Below are positions 32,940 to 45,572 of a stretch of 64,000 bases of DNA, in pieces; the first letter of the stretch is position 1, and each line of letters begins with the position of its first letter. The notes under the pieces are model-generated. The model was not told the origin of the DNA. It did no database searches and saw only the letters and a list, made by a program, of their open reading frames with translations. The translations under genes and the position numbers were made by a program. The stretch covers positions 10,050,471 through 10,114,470 of the forward strand of contig OZ017767.1 in assembly GCA_963969345.1 (NCBI GenBank), in the 5' to 3' direction. This stretch comes from Turbatrix aceti (lineage: Eukaryota > Nematoda > Chromadorea > Rhabditida > Panagrolaimidae).

Positions 32940-33726
32940 ATGAATCCCCTGGATCCGGAGGTACGCGGATGCTGCAGCAGTCCTCCTCCAGTGCTGGTAT
33001 CGACGTCTGAGAAGTCCTGGGAAAGCGCGCTGCCAAAAGACCAGGTTTACCGGGACCTAACCTACGAAGCAGTCTGGTCGCTGTCATCCTGCAAAGCTGA
33101 GGGCTTTGGCATCTCCCAGCTCCTGCATCCATCGGTCGAAAATTACTGGCAGTCAGACGGAGCACAGCCTCATACAATTACGATAGAATTCCAGAAAAAA
33201 ACAGACGTTCAATACCTGCTACTTTATCTGGATTCAAAAATCGATGAATCGTATACGCCAAGCATGATCAAGGTCTATAAGGGCAATTCTATACACGATC
33301 TCGACAATGGATCGGTTGTACAATTTGCGGATCCAACCGGTTGGGTACGCGTTGATTTACGCGAAAAAATTCGTGGCAAGAAAAATAGTACACTGACAAG
33401 TTCGAGGGTTTTTTGCCTCCAAATACACGTCGTACAAAATCATCAAAATGGACGTGATACACATATTAGGTTGGTTTTGGCATACCTTCTTTTTTTTTGG
33501 TTTTTGCATTTTTATTGGCACTTTTATGTGGAGCAGTATAATTTGTAGGGGCGCAAAAGTCGTCGGACCCGGACAACAGTCTTCGATCTACGATCTCCCG
33601 CTTGCACTCGCTTCTTCCGATATGGGCAATGAACTTGCCGAAAATGCGGCAAATACAATCCTCGGAAACGATATCACAAATGCTATATCTTTTCACAATC
33701 TTCTCAAGGGTGGTGCTATTCGTTAG
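32940..33726 (+). CDS. apc-10: Anaphase-promoting complex subunit APC10 (DOC domain)
   Basis: Exons 32940-33469 and 33549-33726 (530 and 178 nt) encode 235 residues. The DOC jelly-roll is clear: AVWSLSSCKAEGFGISQL, ENYWQSDGAQPHTITIEF, SYTPSMIKVYKGN and the block HQNGRDTHIR. APC10 helps the APC/C bind destruction-box substrates for ubiquitination in mitosis. The C-terminus ends GGAIR; an Ile-Arg tail is the family's docking signal for the TPR subunit CDC27, so it is kept even though the 40 preceding residues diverge. The ATG follows directly on tttcag, so it is either trans-spliced there or preceded by an unrecognised exon. Confidence 0.93.
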
Positions 33727-34868
33727 CCTGGAATTATTATAAATACGAGTCTCTCTTCATGTTTTTGTTCATTTCCTACCGTTGTTTCTGTTTATAAAAA
33801 TCTTGCATTCTTTGTGTGTCATTAAAATTCACCGCGTGCCAAAAATTACATAAAAAAAATTGTTCGATCCTTTTTTTTAATTGTACAAATTCTTAAAAAA
33901 AGCGGAGATTTTTGTATAATAAAAAAAAGGATTTTTACGACAAAATATACCCCAATTTATATTTTTTCATGTTATATATCAGTCGAACGGCAACAAAATG
34001 ATCTACAAGAATGTAGTGTCATTTTGTTCCAACCGATAAAAATACGGATCCTGTAGTCTGCCGCCGCCTGAGTAAACAAAAAACAGGTAAAACGCCAAAA
34101 ATCAATATTTTCAGAAAAACCTAATGTTTAAAAAAAAATTTATTGTTACCAGTCGATTTCTCGTGCCAAGAAACCCCTGTATACCAAAAATCAAATTTTT
34201 TGAAGCAGGTTGAAATTTTGATGTCAGAAACTTTGAGAAGCCGAATCTCCAGATTCCGGCATCTGTAAAATTTATTATCCCTCAAACAAAACCTTCTATA
34301 TGGTCTGCTACAACTTCGACACAAAACATTTGCAGTTGTACTGTCCGCGAACCAAGGCATAAAATGCGGCCGGCTTTTCGATTCAAGGCTGGCCGAAAAA
34401 GCCGGAAAAAAATTCGAAAGTTGATTTTTTTTTTCAAAAAAAGTAGGATTTTCTGACGTTTTTGTGCTTTTTTACTTTTTACCACATGGGAATTTATTAT
34501 GAACATATTATGCATTTTCCATAACATTAGGTTGTTTCCAAAAAAATTTTTTTTTCGAATTTGGTCAAATTTTGCGAAAATAACCCTAAAATAACGCACG
34601 AAAATTTTTTTTCAAAAAAAAGGCCACGGCTGGCTCGGCTTGGCTCGACTTCGGTCTGAAAATTTAGGGCGGTCGATTTTTAGGCCGGTTTTATGCTTTG
34701 CCGCGAACCCACACCTTGTTCCTAAATCCTGTCGCAGATTCCGTCTCTTATGTAAAAGCACTTGTCAAAATTTTTCATCCCTGCAGGAATTCCTCTTTAA
34801 AAACATTTCAACATTTCATTCGAAAATCAGAAATCAAAAATTACTATTTATATATTTATCTCACAAAA
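33727..34868. other. Intergenic, no gene recognised
   Basis: AT-rich 3' flanks of two convergent genes. The direct repeats GGCTGGCTCGGCTTGGCTCG near 34628 are local. Confidence 0.55.
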
Positions 34869-35662
34869 TCACGGGTTCAGAAAAAAAGCAGCGGTGAAAA
34901 GAATCACTCCAAGGTTCAGAGTAGTCAATGCAGCAGAATCGGTGTAATCGTCGTATTCGTCCTCCTGCGGAGCGACCTGAACATTCGGGTCAACGTCAGG
35001 GATTTCGGCAGTAGGAACGTCATCGGCATATCCTTGTTTGTCAATGGTATACGAACACATGATTTGAGCGGTATCATTTTTTTCATTAAAATCAGTGCAA
35101 ATGCCGTCCACATTTTTATGATTTACGTCGGTCCTAGACAATGTGACCATGGTCTCTTTTCCAAGCGTGTCATCGATCGTGCAGTTTGTAAGGAATGCTG
35201 GATCCAAGGGGTAGCCGTCGACGTTGTGATAGTTTTCAATAACGTGATCCGCTCTATCGCATCTGAGAGCGGTGCCCATGTAAACACGACCAACTGTGAA
35301 TTGTGCTTAAAATTTTATGCGTTTTAAAGAAAAAAAAGCATAAAATTTGTCAACTCACAGACGACAAAACTTTTGTCTCTATGATATTCGATGAATCCGG
35401 GAGGCACTACCCTGGGTTCTTCAGGAAACAGTGTTTTGCATGCTTCTTTTAAGTTGCAATTCGTTATCTCAGCGTTAATCTTGCTCGGCTGGAACACCTT
35501 GAAGCAACGAGTGATCTTCAAACCGGCATTTTTCGATCCTGTGGGGATGGTCGAAACGTGCGTGGCCCACCCATTCTTGCACACTTCTTTCTCTACAGAG
35601 TCTGCATGCAACGAAGAACACATCAGGACAGCAAGAATCACGACGAAGCAAAAACGCGCCAT
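34869..35662 (-). CDS. Secreted, probably GPI-anchored cysteine-containing protein
   Basis: Exons 35662-35359 and 35293-34869 (304 and 425 nt) encode 242 residues. A signal peptide (FCFVVILAVLMCSSLHA) starts the protein. About ten cysteines are spread over two segments (CKNGWATHV, CFKVF, TNCNLKEAC; then LRCDRAD, NCTIDD, ICTDFN, IMCSYT). An acidic stretch (QEDEYDDYTD) and a terminal hydrophobic tail (LGVILFTAAFFLNP) fit a GPI-attachment signal. A minus-strand TATAAAT 81 nt upstream supports the start. Family not recognised; likely an extracellular or surface protein. Confidence 0.75.
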
Positions 35663-35742
35663 CTTCGAGCACGACGAAATTCAGAAGTCGAATGCGCAGC
35701 GTGAACGAGGGATTATGTCAAAGAATGACTGATGAAGGGTGC

Positions 35743-35749
35743 ATTTATA
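35743..35749 (-). promoter_or_regulatory. TATA box of the putative GPI-anchored protein
   Basis: TATAAAT on the minus strand, 81 nt before the ATG at 35662. Confidence 0.6.
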
Positions 35750-35795
35750 GCTTTTTTGCAGGGTGGTTGAAATTAACATACATATATATTTGTTG

Positions 35796-35890
35796 TCGAG
35801 ACATTTACGCCTACGTGGACGTCATTTGTGCCTCCTAACATCTGGTCTAATGATAACTAACCACTGAGTAATGGTGAAATAAATAAATAA
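35796..35890 (+). mobile_element. Second copy of the short retroposon, 5'-truncated
   Basis: Runs TCGAGACATTTACGCC to GGTGAAATAAATAAATAA and is flanked by perfect 12-bp duplications ATATATTTGTTG (35784-35795 and 35891-35902). It lacks the first ~36 bp of the copy at 3651-3781. 5' truncation with an intact tail is typical of target-primed retroposition. Confidence 0.85.
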
Positions 35891-36561
35891 ATATATTTGT
35901 TGCGTGATTTGCTATCATCTGTTGAAAAAAAATTATCGTTTGACACAGTTTTGGATTAGGAACACATAATTGTGGAAAAAATTACATAGAACATCTTTGG
36001 ACAAAACTTGTGTTATCAGATACACTGATATATTTTTTTTGAATCTTAATTATGAGAATTGCCGTAGATACATCGTCCAATAATCGTATTTCTAATCAAA
36101 CTATCATATGTTTTAGTCAATTTACTACTTACTATCATGATAACCAACCGTGCATTTAGGAAAAAAATTCTGTCATTTGATAATATCAGCATTCTTATCT
36201 TTCTGAGCAGCCAATCAGGCGTCTTCAAAACATTGATACGCCTGTATTTTTTTCAGCGTGAATTTTTTCAATGATTTATTGGTCTTAATTGAATTTTTTG
36301 AAGTCATTTTTTCACTGATTACTTCAAAAAAAATTTTTTTTTTAAAGACGTATGAAATTTTTTTGTTTAAAAAAAGAAATAAAAAGAGTTTTTTTTTGGT
36401 GCGTTAAAATTTTTTCGGGAACAAAGAAAATTAAAAAATACTTTCTTTAGATCAAATTTAGTTTACTTTATGTTATACATACTTACTAATGTAAGCATGA
36501 CTGACATTTGTGTTGTCGTTTTTCAAATTCACGACACCCATAAAAATTATTTGTTTTTGAA

Positions 36562-36581
36562 CCTTATCTTAAAAGATAAGG
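36562..36581. repeat. 20-bp perfect palindrome with two GATA motifs
   Basis: CCTTATCTTAAAAGATAAGG: two inverted TTATCTT/AAGATAA halves about the central TTAA. AGATAA is a GATA-factor motif, so it may be a paired site, but no target gene is near. Confidence 0.5.
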
Positions 36582-37723
36582 CTATCTTTTGCCAAATTTT
36601 ATTAATTTTTTTATAATCGAAAATTCGGTGACACCCTTCTCAATAATTATCGCTGAAGTAAGTGAGTACCAGACGGCGTCTGTATAAGCACATCTCCAGA
36701 CACTGGTCTCCGTGATAATAATATGGGTGCGCTAACGTTAAAATATACAATTTATGCACTTCCGGCAGAAATCTTAGAAATGAAGTGTTTTTTTGTGACG
36801 CGTCGTCACTGATAAAAAAAATGAGGTTTTTCAGTCAATCACATATTTATACTTAGCCTTGATCTTTTTTGCCGGGGTTCTATATAAAAATGATTATATT
36901 GCATTCAGGTTTTATCATCAAAAGACAGGTTATCTGCGTCATACATAATTTTTTTCTGTTAGGTCAAAGATGAAGGTGCTGAAAATTCAGTGACAATGCT
37001 AAGCATACAGTTATCAGTTACATTGGGTGTGTTTTTTATATTGTCAGACTTGGAGCTGATGCAAGTCGATTTTTTCGACCTTTGACTTTGACTCTGATTC
37101 TGACATGAATGAATGAAGGATCAATGTCGATATTTTAATTAAAACTAAATACTATTTTTAAATAAAAAAAAAAAAAAAAAAAAAATTTTATGTTATTAGA
37201 TTTTTTTTCTTATCAATTTTTTTTTGTTATGTGCGCATTAGAAAATAGTTTTTCACTAGACGTGCAAAACTTACAATTAAAATTTATTTATTTTATTTTT
37301 ATATATAAATATCCATCGACAGAGGTAAATACTTTTTTCGGTTAGTCTTTTTAAACGGAATAAAGAATAAATGTATCTTATCTTTTATGTCTGTACGTAT
37401 GTGCAAAGAACGATGATAAGCAGGAGGTTCTGATTTTTTGCTAACATGTGGTTGGTTATCTTGTTTGCTATCATGCATGATGGGTTGGAGAAAGCCTCCC
37501 TCTCTTTAGATCAGAAAATCACTTTGTGGAAAACAAAGATAATAGCAATCTCAAATTTTAGGTTTTTCGGTATACAACGTGACAAAAAACATACTGTCGA
37601 GAGTCACGAAAGTTCAAACAATGAGCTTTATTCGTGAAACAAGAAAATATGATGACAATGATAAAAAAAATCACATAAAAATGATAAAAGAAAAAATGGC
37701 TCAAATCGCTAGAAGATTTCATG

Positions 37724-37803
37724 CAGTGTTCCGCTCCGGCCAAAATCGACTCTCAGTCGAGAGTCGAAAGAATCGACTCTGAGTCGGAGTCAGCGGAACA
37801 CTG
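37724..37803. mobile_element. 80-bp hAT-like MITE
   Basis: The inverted ends CAGTGTTCCGCT and AGCGGAACACTG enclose internal GACTCTCAGTCGAGAGTC-type repeats. Flanks are ATTTCATG (37716-37723) and ATTTCAAG (37804-37811), an 8-bp duplication with one mismatch. CAGTG ends and an 8-bp duplication are hAT features. Confidence 0.75.
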
Positions 37804-39043
37804 ATTTCAAGTCGGTATGGGGGCAATCCGTCCGGAAATCAAACAATGAGAAAAAAACAAATGCGCGATTGTCGTGTCGCTTGTTGCGGACGACAATCGC
37901 GTGACAGTCATCGAAGTTGTCATCGACGTTGTCAATGACAACGTCGACACATATACGGTATTCGTCTAAAGAGGATAGCATGGGTTTTTATTTGAATTTA
38001 AATTTTGTTCAATGTGGAAAACATCGTTATTCAAATTGAACAAATTCAGATAATTTTTTCAACCGGAAAAAATTTTTTTTAACGTTTTGTAAAATTCAAT
38101 AATAAAAAAACCTTGCATTATTAATTGTAAAAATATCGAAAGTGTAACGATCTTAAATACTGAAACATGTTGCAGCCGATGATTTTTTTAAACATTTTTG
38201 ATGGTTCCACGTCTTCTTAAAAAAGCGATATTTTGCTATCATAAAAATCCGGTAAGAAATAAAAAAACTGATATTCTGATGATAAGCGCACTCAAAGTTT
38301 TCCAAAAAAAACCAGTGGAATCCGGATTCTAATAGTAGATCACAGAAAGAAAAAAGAAATAATACAGAAAAAAAGCAAAATAAATATAAGCAAAGAATCA
38401 AAAGATTTTGGATTCTCCGGCATTGACTATTATTATTTTGTGAACAACGTCGCCGAAACTTTATTTTTTTATATTTGCATGTAAATACCAACTAATCTTA
38501 TTAGAACTTTTATCTTATAAATATTTTCAAATCACGACTGGGATTGTGGATAGAATTTTGTTTGCGCCCCAAAACCTAATAAGAAACATACATTTTTTTT
38601 CCAAAAAAAAGTGCTAAATCGTTTTCCAAAATTTACAGAATATTAAATTTTAAACATGCATAAGTTATGAAATTTTTGATATTATGTATTTTTTTCGAAG
38701 CATCCAAAGTTTTCTTTTTTGGCCAAATTTAGGTATACGTGCATAATTTCTGACACCTGAAGTTCGGCGTACTAATCAAACGATAACGTATTTTATGTTA
38801 TCTATGCGCTCGGCACTCTGGCGCGAGCAAAAATTTTTCTGCTTGTCGTGACATTGTCAATATACATAGGCTAGGAGCAGGTATGGAAGTGCGTTCTTAT
38901 CTTAGTGATAAACTCTTGATAATGAAAGTGTCATTTATATACCCAAATTCAACGTTGTCGTAGTCATAAGATAATTTTTGGAAGTGCGCTGTTTAAATTT
39001 TTTCATTGTACAAATTTTAAATTTATAAAAAAAATTTCAGAAA

Positions 39044-41055
39044 ATGTTTGCAGAAAGCAAATCCGCCGAAATGACGGAAACAAATCTGTCTTTGTTCAGC
39101 ATGCTTTTGAACGAAATTATTGGGCAAGAACTACCCGTTCCCCTTGTCGAAGAACTTCGCGTATACCTGAGCAAAGTTGTAGTCGACACGCTTGCATCGC
39201 TCATCAATAGCACCGTAAAATTGCCACCGCCTCCCCGACCTGTATTTCTGCCTGTTCCGGTGGGATCTAGGCCACAGGATAGCTTTATGAATTCTCCGAA
39301 AGATTTTTCCATCCACCAACCGGTACCTAAGGTTCAGCCGACTGGTATGGTGCTCAAAATTGTACCACCCCAGAACCACGAACATCGAGGACAACAAAAT
39401 TCGGCCAAGCAGCAGGGATTCCCGATTCAAGGTCCGCGATTTGTTGGACTTCCACAGCTGCAGCCTCAGTACTATTCTCCTTTTGGAAATCCCGTACAAC
39501 AGTCGCAACAAGTTCAACGACATCCCGAACAACCGATTCCTGTACAAATGCGGACAAATTCGAATTCGAATTCGATTTTGAATTCGAATACAAATACAAA
39601 TTCTAAAACTATAGCCGAAATTATACAAATGGTTGCAAATAATAATATTCCGATTGACAGTGCATCTCAGATTTTGACAGCTTCTGCTACTGCAACAGCA
39701 ACAGCAACTGCAACGGCGACAGCGATTTCAAGACCACCAAGTAGGATTTCTAACATGTCGACAAATCTGCAAAATTCTTCACCGAAACTTGTGAGTTTTA
39801 GGTTTTTTAAAAAACATGATAAAAATTTTTGATGATAAAATAATGATTTTTTGAAAACAAATTTTTTATTACCACACATTTTTTCGACAATTTTTTTTCA
39901 TTTGAAAAAAAAATTTTAATGAAAAAACCTTTGTTTTAAAAAAATAAGTTAAAAAAATTAAAAATAAAGCACTAGCAAATAAATAAAAAGCTATTGACAA
40001 TTTAAAAAAAAATAAATTTTTATTTAAAAAAAACTATCTTGTTGTCATCGTTTTTGATGTTTCCAAAAAAAATTTTAACCAAAAAAAAAATTATTTTTTT
40101 TTAATTAAACAAAACCCAAAAAATTTAGCCACCATCAATGACCGTCCAGTACTACCCACCACCGCGTGCGGTCTTTCCCCCCTTAGCGCCCGTTCGCCCT
40201 CTCGCGCCGATGATTCTCCCAGCGCCTGCGCCTGCACAATTAATTGTATCTGTTCCAACAAGTCTCGAAAATTCCGTCGACAAGCCAACAGTCAAACCCT
40301 TATCGCTACCCCAGGCTCAGAACTTTTTAGAACCCGCCGCTCCAAGTGTACCGAATTCCCCGACAAAACCGAATTCACCTAAAAAGCCTACTCAGACAGA
40401 AACCAACGAAAAATCAGCATTTTTGCACGGAAGTCGACTTCGCAAACGCCTACCAACATTCTACGGTTTATATGAAAATCCGGGAGCTTCTGAAATCGAA
40501 AAATCAAAATCTCCATTTTGGATCGATATTATGGCTGTTCAAAATAATTTTGACCTTATTGCAAAATCCAATGGAAAATCAATTGATGCGGGTAATAACG
40601 AAAACGACGATGTAATTTACATCTCCTCCGACAAATCTTCAAATCCCTCCCACAAATCTCGGGATCGTCGACGCCAGCTTCGAGAAAAAGTGAAAGAACC
40701 GCGTGACGAAGGTATAGCAAAAAAATTAGAAGAAATGAAAAACATCCTGGACGAATACTGTCCTCCTTGTCGAAAAAAAGTTGAATCCTTCTTCGCCGAA
40801 GAATCGTCTAACAATGCGGCTTCCTTGGTCCTTCCAAAACCCTGTGGAGGTCAAAGATGCATTCAGAATCCAAAAAGTCTAAAAAAGCGTTCTGCTCCGA
40901 CGAGTATCAATCGTTTTGAACGAAGCAGAAGCATATCACCCCAATTTTTGTCAAAAAAATTACGTTCTAACAATGCTTTGGAAAATTTTATACTTGAAAG
41001 CAACAAATCTTCTAAAAGTCTTTTAATGTCGCCTATTACCTGTTCAATTGACTAA
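39044..41055 (+). CDS. Disordered Pro/Gln/Ser-rich protein, unknown
   Basis: Exons 39044-39790 and 40129-41055 (747 and 927 nt) join in phase 0 to 557 residues. The ATG lies 3 nt after tttcag, as at a spliced-leader site. The first ~60 residues may form helices (LFSMLLNEIIGQ, LVEELRVYLSKVVVDTL). The remainder is low-complexity: a Pro-rich block, an Asn/Ser repeat from AATTCG units, an Ala/Thr repeat from GCAACA units and a second Pro-rich block. DDVIYISSD near the middle of exon 2 has the form of a SUMO-interacting motif. A Lys/Arg-rich patch (SRDRRRQLREKVKE) and CPPCRKK follow. Probably a nuclear or scaffold protein; no family recognised. Confidence 0.7.
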
Positions 41056-41381
41056 AAAAAGATTGAATAAATTTTTTTTCTTATGTGCAATAATTTCTCG
41101 TGGCACTTTGATGTTTGCGAAAATGTATTTGATGTTTTGGTCCAAAAGTAGTCAGAATGACTGTTAACGCCATTTTGAGAGACGCGTGATGCTTATCAAC
41201 GTCTTTCATATTTTACTGGTGTTGATGCTTGCTAGAAGGGTTCGTCCATTCGCTTATCAATTTTAATCACAAGGCACAAACAAAATCGTGTACACAGCAT
41301 CACAAGGTTTTATCAGCATAAATACAATCTATAGAACATTCCAGAATCAGCGCCACAAAATAGGACCAAAAATATTTATGG
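41056..41381. other. Convergent 3' flanks, no gene
   Basis: 326 bp between two convergent stop codons; no feature recognised beyond AT-rich DNA. Confidence 0.55.
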
Positions 41382-42722
41382 TTAGACACAATTTTCTTCC
41401 GGAATCATGTTAGCAGAATGACTAACATGCAAATCCAGAGGGGCAGATCCATCTCGATAATTACGATTATGATGATCCTTGCGAAGGTTACGAAACAGCT
41501 GACGAATGGTTTTGATCTTGAACATGCCTTTGTGGTGTTCTTTGGATTCTTTGGGCTCTTTGAGATCCTTTTTGGCTTTCTTGGACGCAATTGCAGCTGC
41601 CTTGAGTTCGGATTTGAACGTTTTTTTATCCACGATTCGGGCTAGAAGTTCGTTGTTGCGAATAAGCTAAAAATATAAAAAAAATTGTTGATAAGAAAAA
41701 ATTCGAGTTATTTTTGGATCATGTGTAAATATTTTTATCAACAAAATCATAACAAGATTCTTTTTTTTTGGGAAAAATTGATTTTTTACGTGAGTTGACT
41801 GAACTTGTTTTTTGGTTCCAAAAAAACATAATTTGTTTCATTAAAGAACACGGACAACTTGATCATAAAAAAAAGTAAATAAAAATCTTTACCAAAAACG
41901 AGAATACGCAGATTACCCCCGTTTACCTTTTTTCCGGTGAAAAAAACTATGCACAAATAAATAACAAAAATTATCAGTCAAAAATGTTCATTTTTTTAGA
42001 AAAAACTTGTCAAAAAAATGTTATCGCAAACAAAATTGTTCGCTGATTTCTTTTAAAACCATTTTCGTTTCACCGAATTAAAATTTTCTTTTTTGTTCGA
42101 AATCAACAAAAAACCATACACAAAATTCTAAAAAAAAAACTCACAACTTCTCGAAGCTCATCGTTGTTGAGCAAATCCGCAGACGTGAAACTGTCTGGCG
42201 GAACGTAAAAGCTAGACGAACTTCCGAGAATTGCGGTACTCATCTCCTCCGACGTTGAGAGTTCATCAAAGTCGCTGCCCTCCTGGTTCATGGCATAGCG
42301 CAGCCCGCACTTGGCATCTTCCTTGTCCAACTTCTGACAAATGTCAATCGAGAGTTCCGAAATCTTTGAATGAACATCCTTTGCCTTGGCACGGAGAAGT
42401 TCAATCGAGTCAAGCAGATCTTGAAGATCCCGTTCGGCTTCAATAATGCTCGCAATCTGGAAATTGAAGGATTCCGGATTCTGGCGATCTATTTCAGTTT
42501 CTTCGAGTTCATCCCACTAAAATTTTTTTTCATAAATTCAGGTGACAGGTGCAGGACACCTACAGAAGCAGAGGTGCCGTGAAACCTCGGAGTAATCGCA
42601 GCTTGGCGGGTAGGAGGAAGGTGTTCTTGACCATCATCGAATGAACAGGTCATTGTCTGCGTGTCTTCATCCATGTCGTTTTGTGCGGTGCGCAGTCGTT
42701 GATCGAACACGACAAAAGACAA
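41382..42722 (-). CDS. Coiled-coil protein, unknown
   Basis: Exons 42722-42564, 42516-42145 and 41666-41382 (159, 372 and 285 nt) join in phase 0 to 271 residues. No signal or membrane segment. Exon 2 starts WDELEETEIDRQ and holds a long heptad-like helix (IIEAERDLQDLLDSIELLRAKAKDV). Exon 3 starts LIRNNELLARIV and has a Lys-rich helix (AAAIASKKAKKDLKEPKE). Layout suggests a cytoplasmic adaptor with two coiled coils joined by a Ser/Glu-rich linker. No family recognised. The donor after exon 1 is TCT/gtaggt and after exon 2 GTT/gtgagt. Confidence 0.7.
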
Positions 42723-43562
42723 GAAGTCGATCGAGTCGACCAGTCAACAGCAGACAAAATGACCGATTTGCTGTGGGATAATGCATTTTGTGGTTTTTGT
42801 ATGCAAATTTTAGGTTGAATAAAAGTTTGGTAGAAATCCATAAATTTCCATAAAACAGGAAAAAAAATCAGTTTGCGGAAATAAAAAAATTTGCATAAAT
42901 GAAATAAACAATTTTTTAATTTGTTAAAAAAGCGTGTCAAACACATTTTCTGGCCCGTCAAAACAGCAAAAACCTCATTTTTTATACTTTGCTCATTACT
43001 ATATGTTTTTTGTCGATTTCTATAATACATCCTTACCGACGACCTGTTCTTTTTTTTGCACCTTTCCAGTCTCATGCTTGCTAGCATGTACCCAACTAGT
43101 TGCCCCACAATTGTTGATCTGTCTGCGAAAGAGGGAAAAGGTTGGTTTGTTGCTTCAAGGCTCTTCAGCTCTTCACCTTCCCCCCAGGCGAGTTTGTTTA
43201 CCCTGCATGCTAACAAAAAATTGCCAGCTAAAAGCTATCGCAAAAAATGATGAGTCATGCCGTCGGCAATGAAGAAATCGGAATCGAAATCGAAATCGGA
43301 ATCGTAATCGAGTCAAATCGGCTTAATCACACTCCATATCGCACTTCTTTGCTTTTGTCAACTTACAAAAAAGCAACAACCTTTTTTTCTAATCTCTTGA
43401 ATTTTCCGTTCAAGCGGGTACGTACATACTCATCTGGTTGACGCTATTTGCTTGTCAAATATACGTGACGTCTTGGAATCCGGATATTGAAGTCAACAAC
43501 TGACACCATCAACCTAACCCTTCCTCCCCCAAGTTCCAAGTTGAGGTCAACTATTGGCAGAC
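42723..43562. other. Intergenic between divergent genes
   Basis: Contains GGAATCGAAATCGAAATCGG-type hexamer repeats near 43270-43310. No gene recognised. Confidence 0.5.
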
Positions 43563-43570
43563 TATATAAA
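43563..43570 (+). promoter_or_regulatory. TATA box of the EB-type gene
   Basis: TATATAAA 63 nt before the ATG at 43633. Confidence 0.7.
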
Positions 43571-43632
43571 AATCCCATCCTTCCCCAAGAACCTTCTTTC
43601 TGTTATTTTCGACTATTCGAAAACTCGAAAAC

Positions 43633-45428
43633 ATGCACGTACTAAAACATTTCCTATTTTTATCGCTATTTATTGCCTCTGTCACCGCGCAGCGCTTCTT
43701 CTGCCCGGCGAACATGATTCAGCTCTACAACGGCGTATCCTGTTCAACCGATGCCATGTGCGCTGGCCTGGCACCAGGATTTTTCTGTCTAAATGGATTT
43801 TGTTGTGCCAACACTGGTAGCACCGGATCGATCTATGGTTCAGCGTGCAGTTCTACGTCGCAGTGCAACTACCTGAACAGCGATTGCGTTAACAATATTT
43901 GTGTTTGTCAGCCTGCCTTTGACTTTGATGGCACAAACTGCAACTATGGGACTTCAGCAACTCCTCCGGGTTAGTTTTTTTGGGTATAAAGAACGTTCAC
44001 CATAGGGCTGTCCACCATAGCTGATTTTGGTCACAAATCAGTGTAGCATGGCATCACAAGCGAGCTATTTGAAATACGAAAAAAATATATTGTAGCTCAA
44101 TATAATGACATTCTAAAATTTTTTGTATTATGAGAAAAATAGGAATTGAAGTTCATCATCAGATAGTGCCGGCAAGTTGCGGCAACGCGCGCAACTGATC
44201 AACCGACACGAGCCAAACCATTCTTCAGTTGGTCAGTCAATCGAAAAACGATGCAAACCCTTCTTTTATTTTCGGTCACAAAAACGGCGTTTTAGTAGGG
44301 GTGGTAGCATTAATTTGCCACTCGTGAAAAATCAACTGAAAAAACAACGGTTTTGGTGCGTACAGTGTTGGCTGCCCCGACGCACGAAAGAGAGACTTTT
44401 CGTACGTCGTGTTTTTGTGCGCGCTACAAAGTTTTAGATGTGTCATGACATGTCACTAAATAGTTTTGGTGACTACAAAATATTTCATATTTCTTGTGAA
44501 AAATAACTATTTTATGACTGAAGTTGATAAACGTTATTTCCCATTTGTTTGTCTGCTAACATCCGCAAATTTTTGTTTTTTTTTGTTTTTGAAAATTTTT
44601 TCTTATAAAAAAATGCGAACAAAATTGAATTTCTTTGCGATTGAAAAAGTTTGCTTTTTCTGAGTGTGAATAACCATATTTTCTTATTTTCTTTTCATTT
44701 CTTACATTTTTTCATTTTTTATACTTTTCACTAACACAAATCTAGGATCCCCAAACACCTGCATAACAGGTCAGGTAATCATAAACAACGTTTGTTACCC
44801 CCAAACAGGGTATTACGGTACCTGTATCTACACCCAGCAATGCAACTTCTTCAACGCTACCTGTCAGTCGTCAAACTGCAAATGCATACGCGGAACTGTT
44901 TTCAACGGATACGGATGCATACCTGATCCAGATGCTTACCGTAATTTAACAAACTAAAAAAACAATTTCGAATAACACGTCCTTTCAGTACTTCCGTACA
45001 TTCCTCCCACTATCTCACCTGTATCACCTGCATGCGCGTCCAACGAGGTGTACATCAACGGCGCTTGTTATCCCACTGCCGTCCGTGGACAGGCGTGCAT
45101 GTTCGACGCCCAGTGTTCCATTGAGCCTGGACTCAGGTGCTATAACGGATTTTGTGTCGACAAAAAGTTTTCCGACATTTTTCCATCGTTTCCTGTGATT
45201 TCACCTGAACAGGTGCCGTTGGTCCTCCCCGAACCACAGCCACTGCAGGTGCCTCAATTTCATCAGGTGAACAACATCCAGGCAATTGTGCCACCCGGAT
45301 GGAGGGTCAAGGTGTACCGTATCATAGCCAGGTGCTGTTATTCCATGGATGACTCCTCTTCTATCAACTTTCCCTGCTGTCTGGCGTGCTGCACGCCGAG
45401 CGACTTTGCTAATCTTAATTTTAACTGA
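43633..45428 (+). CDS. Secreted EB-module cysteine-rich protein
   Basis: Exons 43633-43969, 44746-44940 and 44989-45428 join in frame to 323 residues. A signal peptide (LFLSLFIASVTA) is followed by repeated EB-like modules with spacing such as CSTDAMCAGLAPGFFCLNGFCC, CSSTSQCNYLNSDCVNNICVC and CMFDAQCSIEPGLRC. Nematode EB proteins are extracellular and often epidermal or gland products; the function here is unknown. The end (CCYSMDDSS...CCLACCTPSDF) differs from the modules. Strong internal donors (CATCAG/gtgaac and others) suggest that a longer isoform may run on into the exons at 45573-46660. Intron 1 holds the dispersed repeat at 44473. Confidence 0.75.
44473..44510 (+). repeat. Dispersed repeat, second copy
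   Basis: CTACAAAATATTTCATATTT...GTGAAAAATA, matching 13989-14021 with a single difference. Located in intron 1 of the EB-type gene. Confidence 0.65.
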
Positions 45429-45572
45429 CTGTGAATTTGCTAACCTTAATTAATTTTAAATATATTTATAATAAATTAAAAATAAATTTTTTTTTACTTA
45501 AATTATGAACAAATCACCCAAAAAAAATTATTTCTGATGCGAGCATAACTTTTTAAATTAAAAATATTTAGT

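Larger units (their letters stand above)
35903..39043. other. Gene-free stretch with palindrome and MITE
   Basis: AT-rich with a 20-plus A-run near 37168. Contains a perfect palindrome (36562-36581), a hAT-like MITE (37724-37803) and several GATA-type motifs near 38915-38935. No coding gene recognised. Confidence 0.55.
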
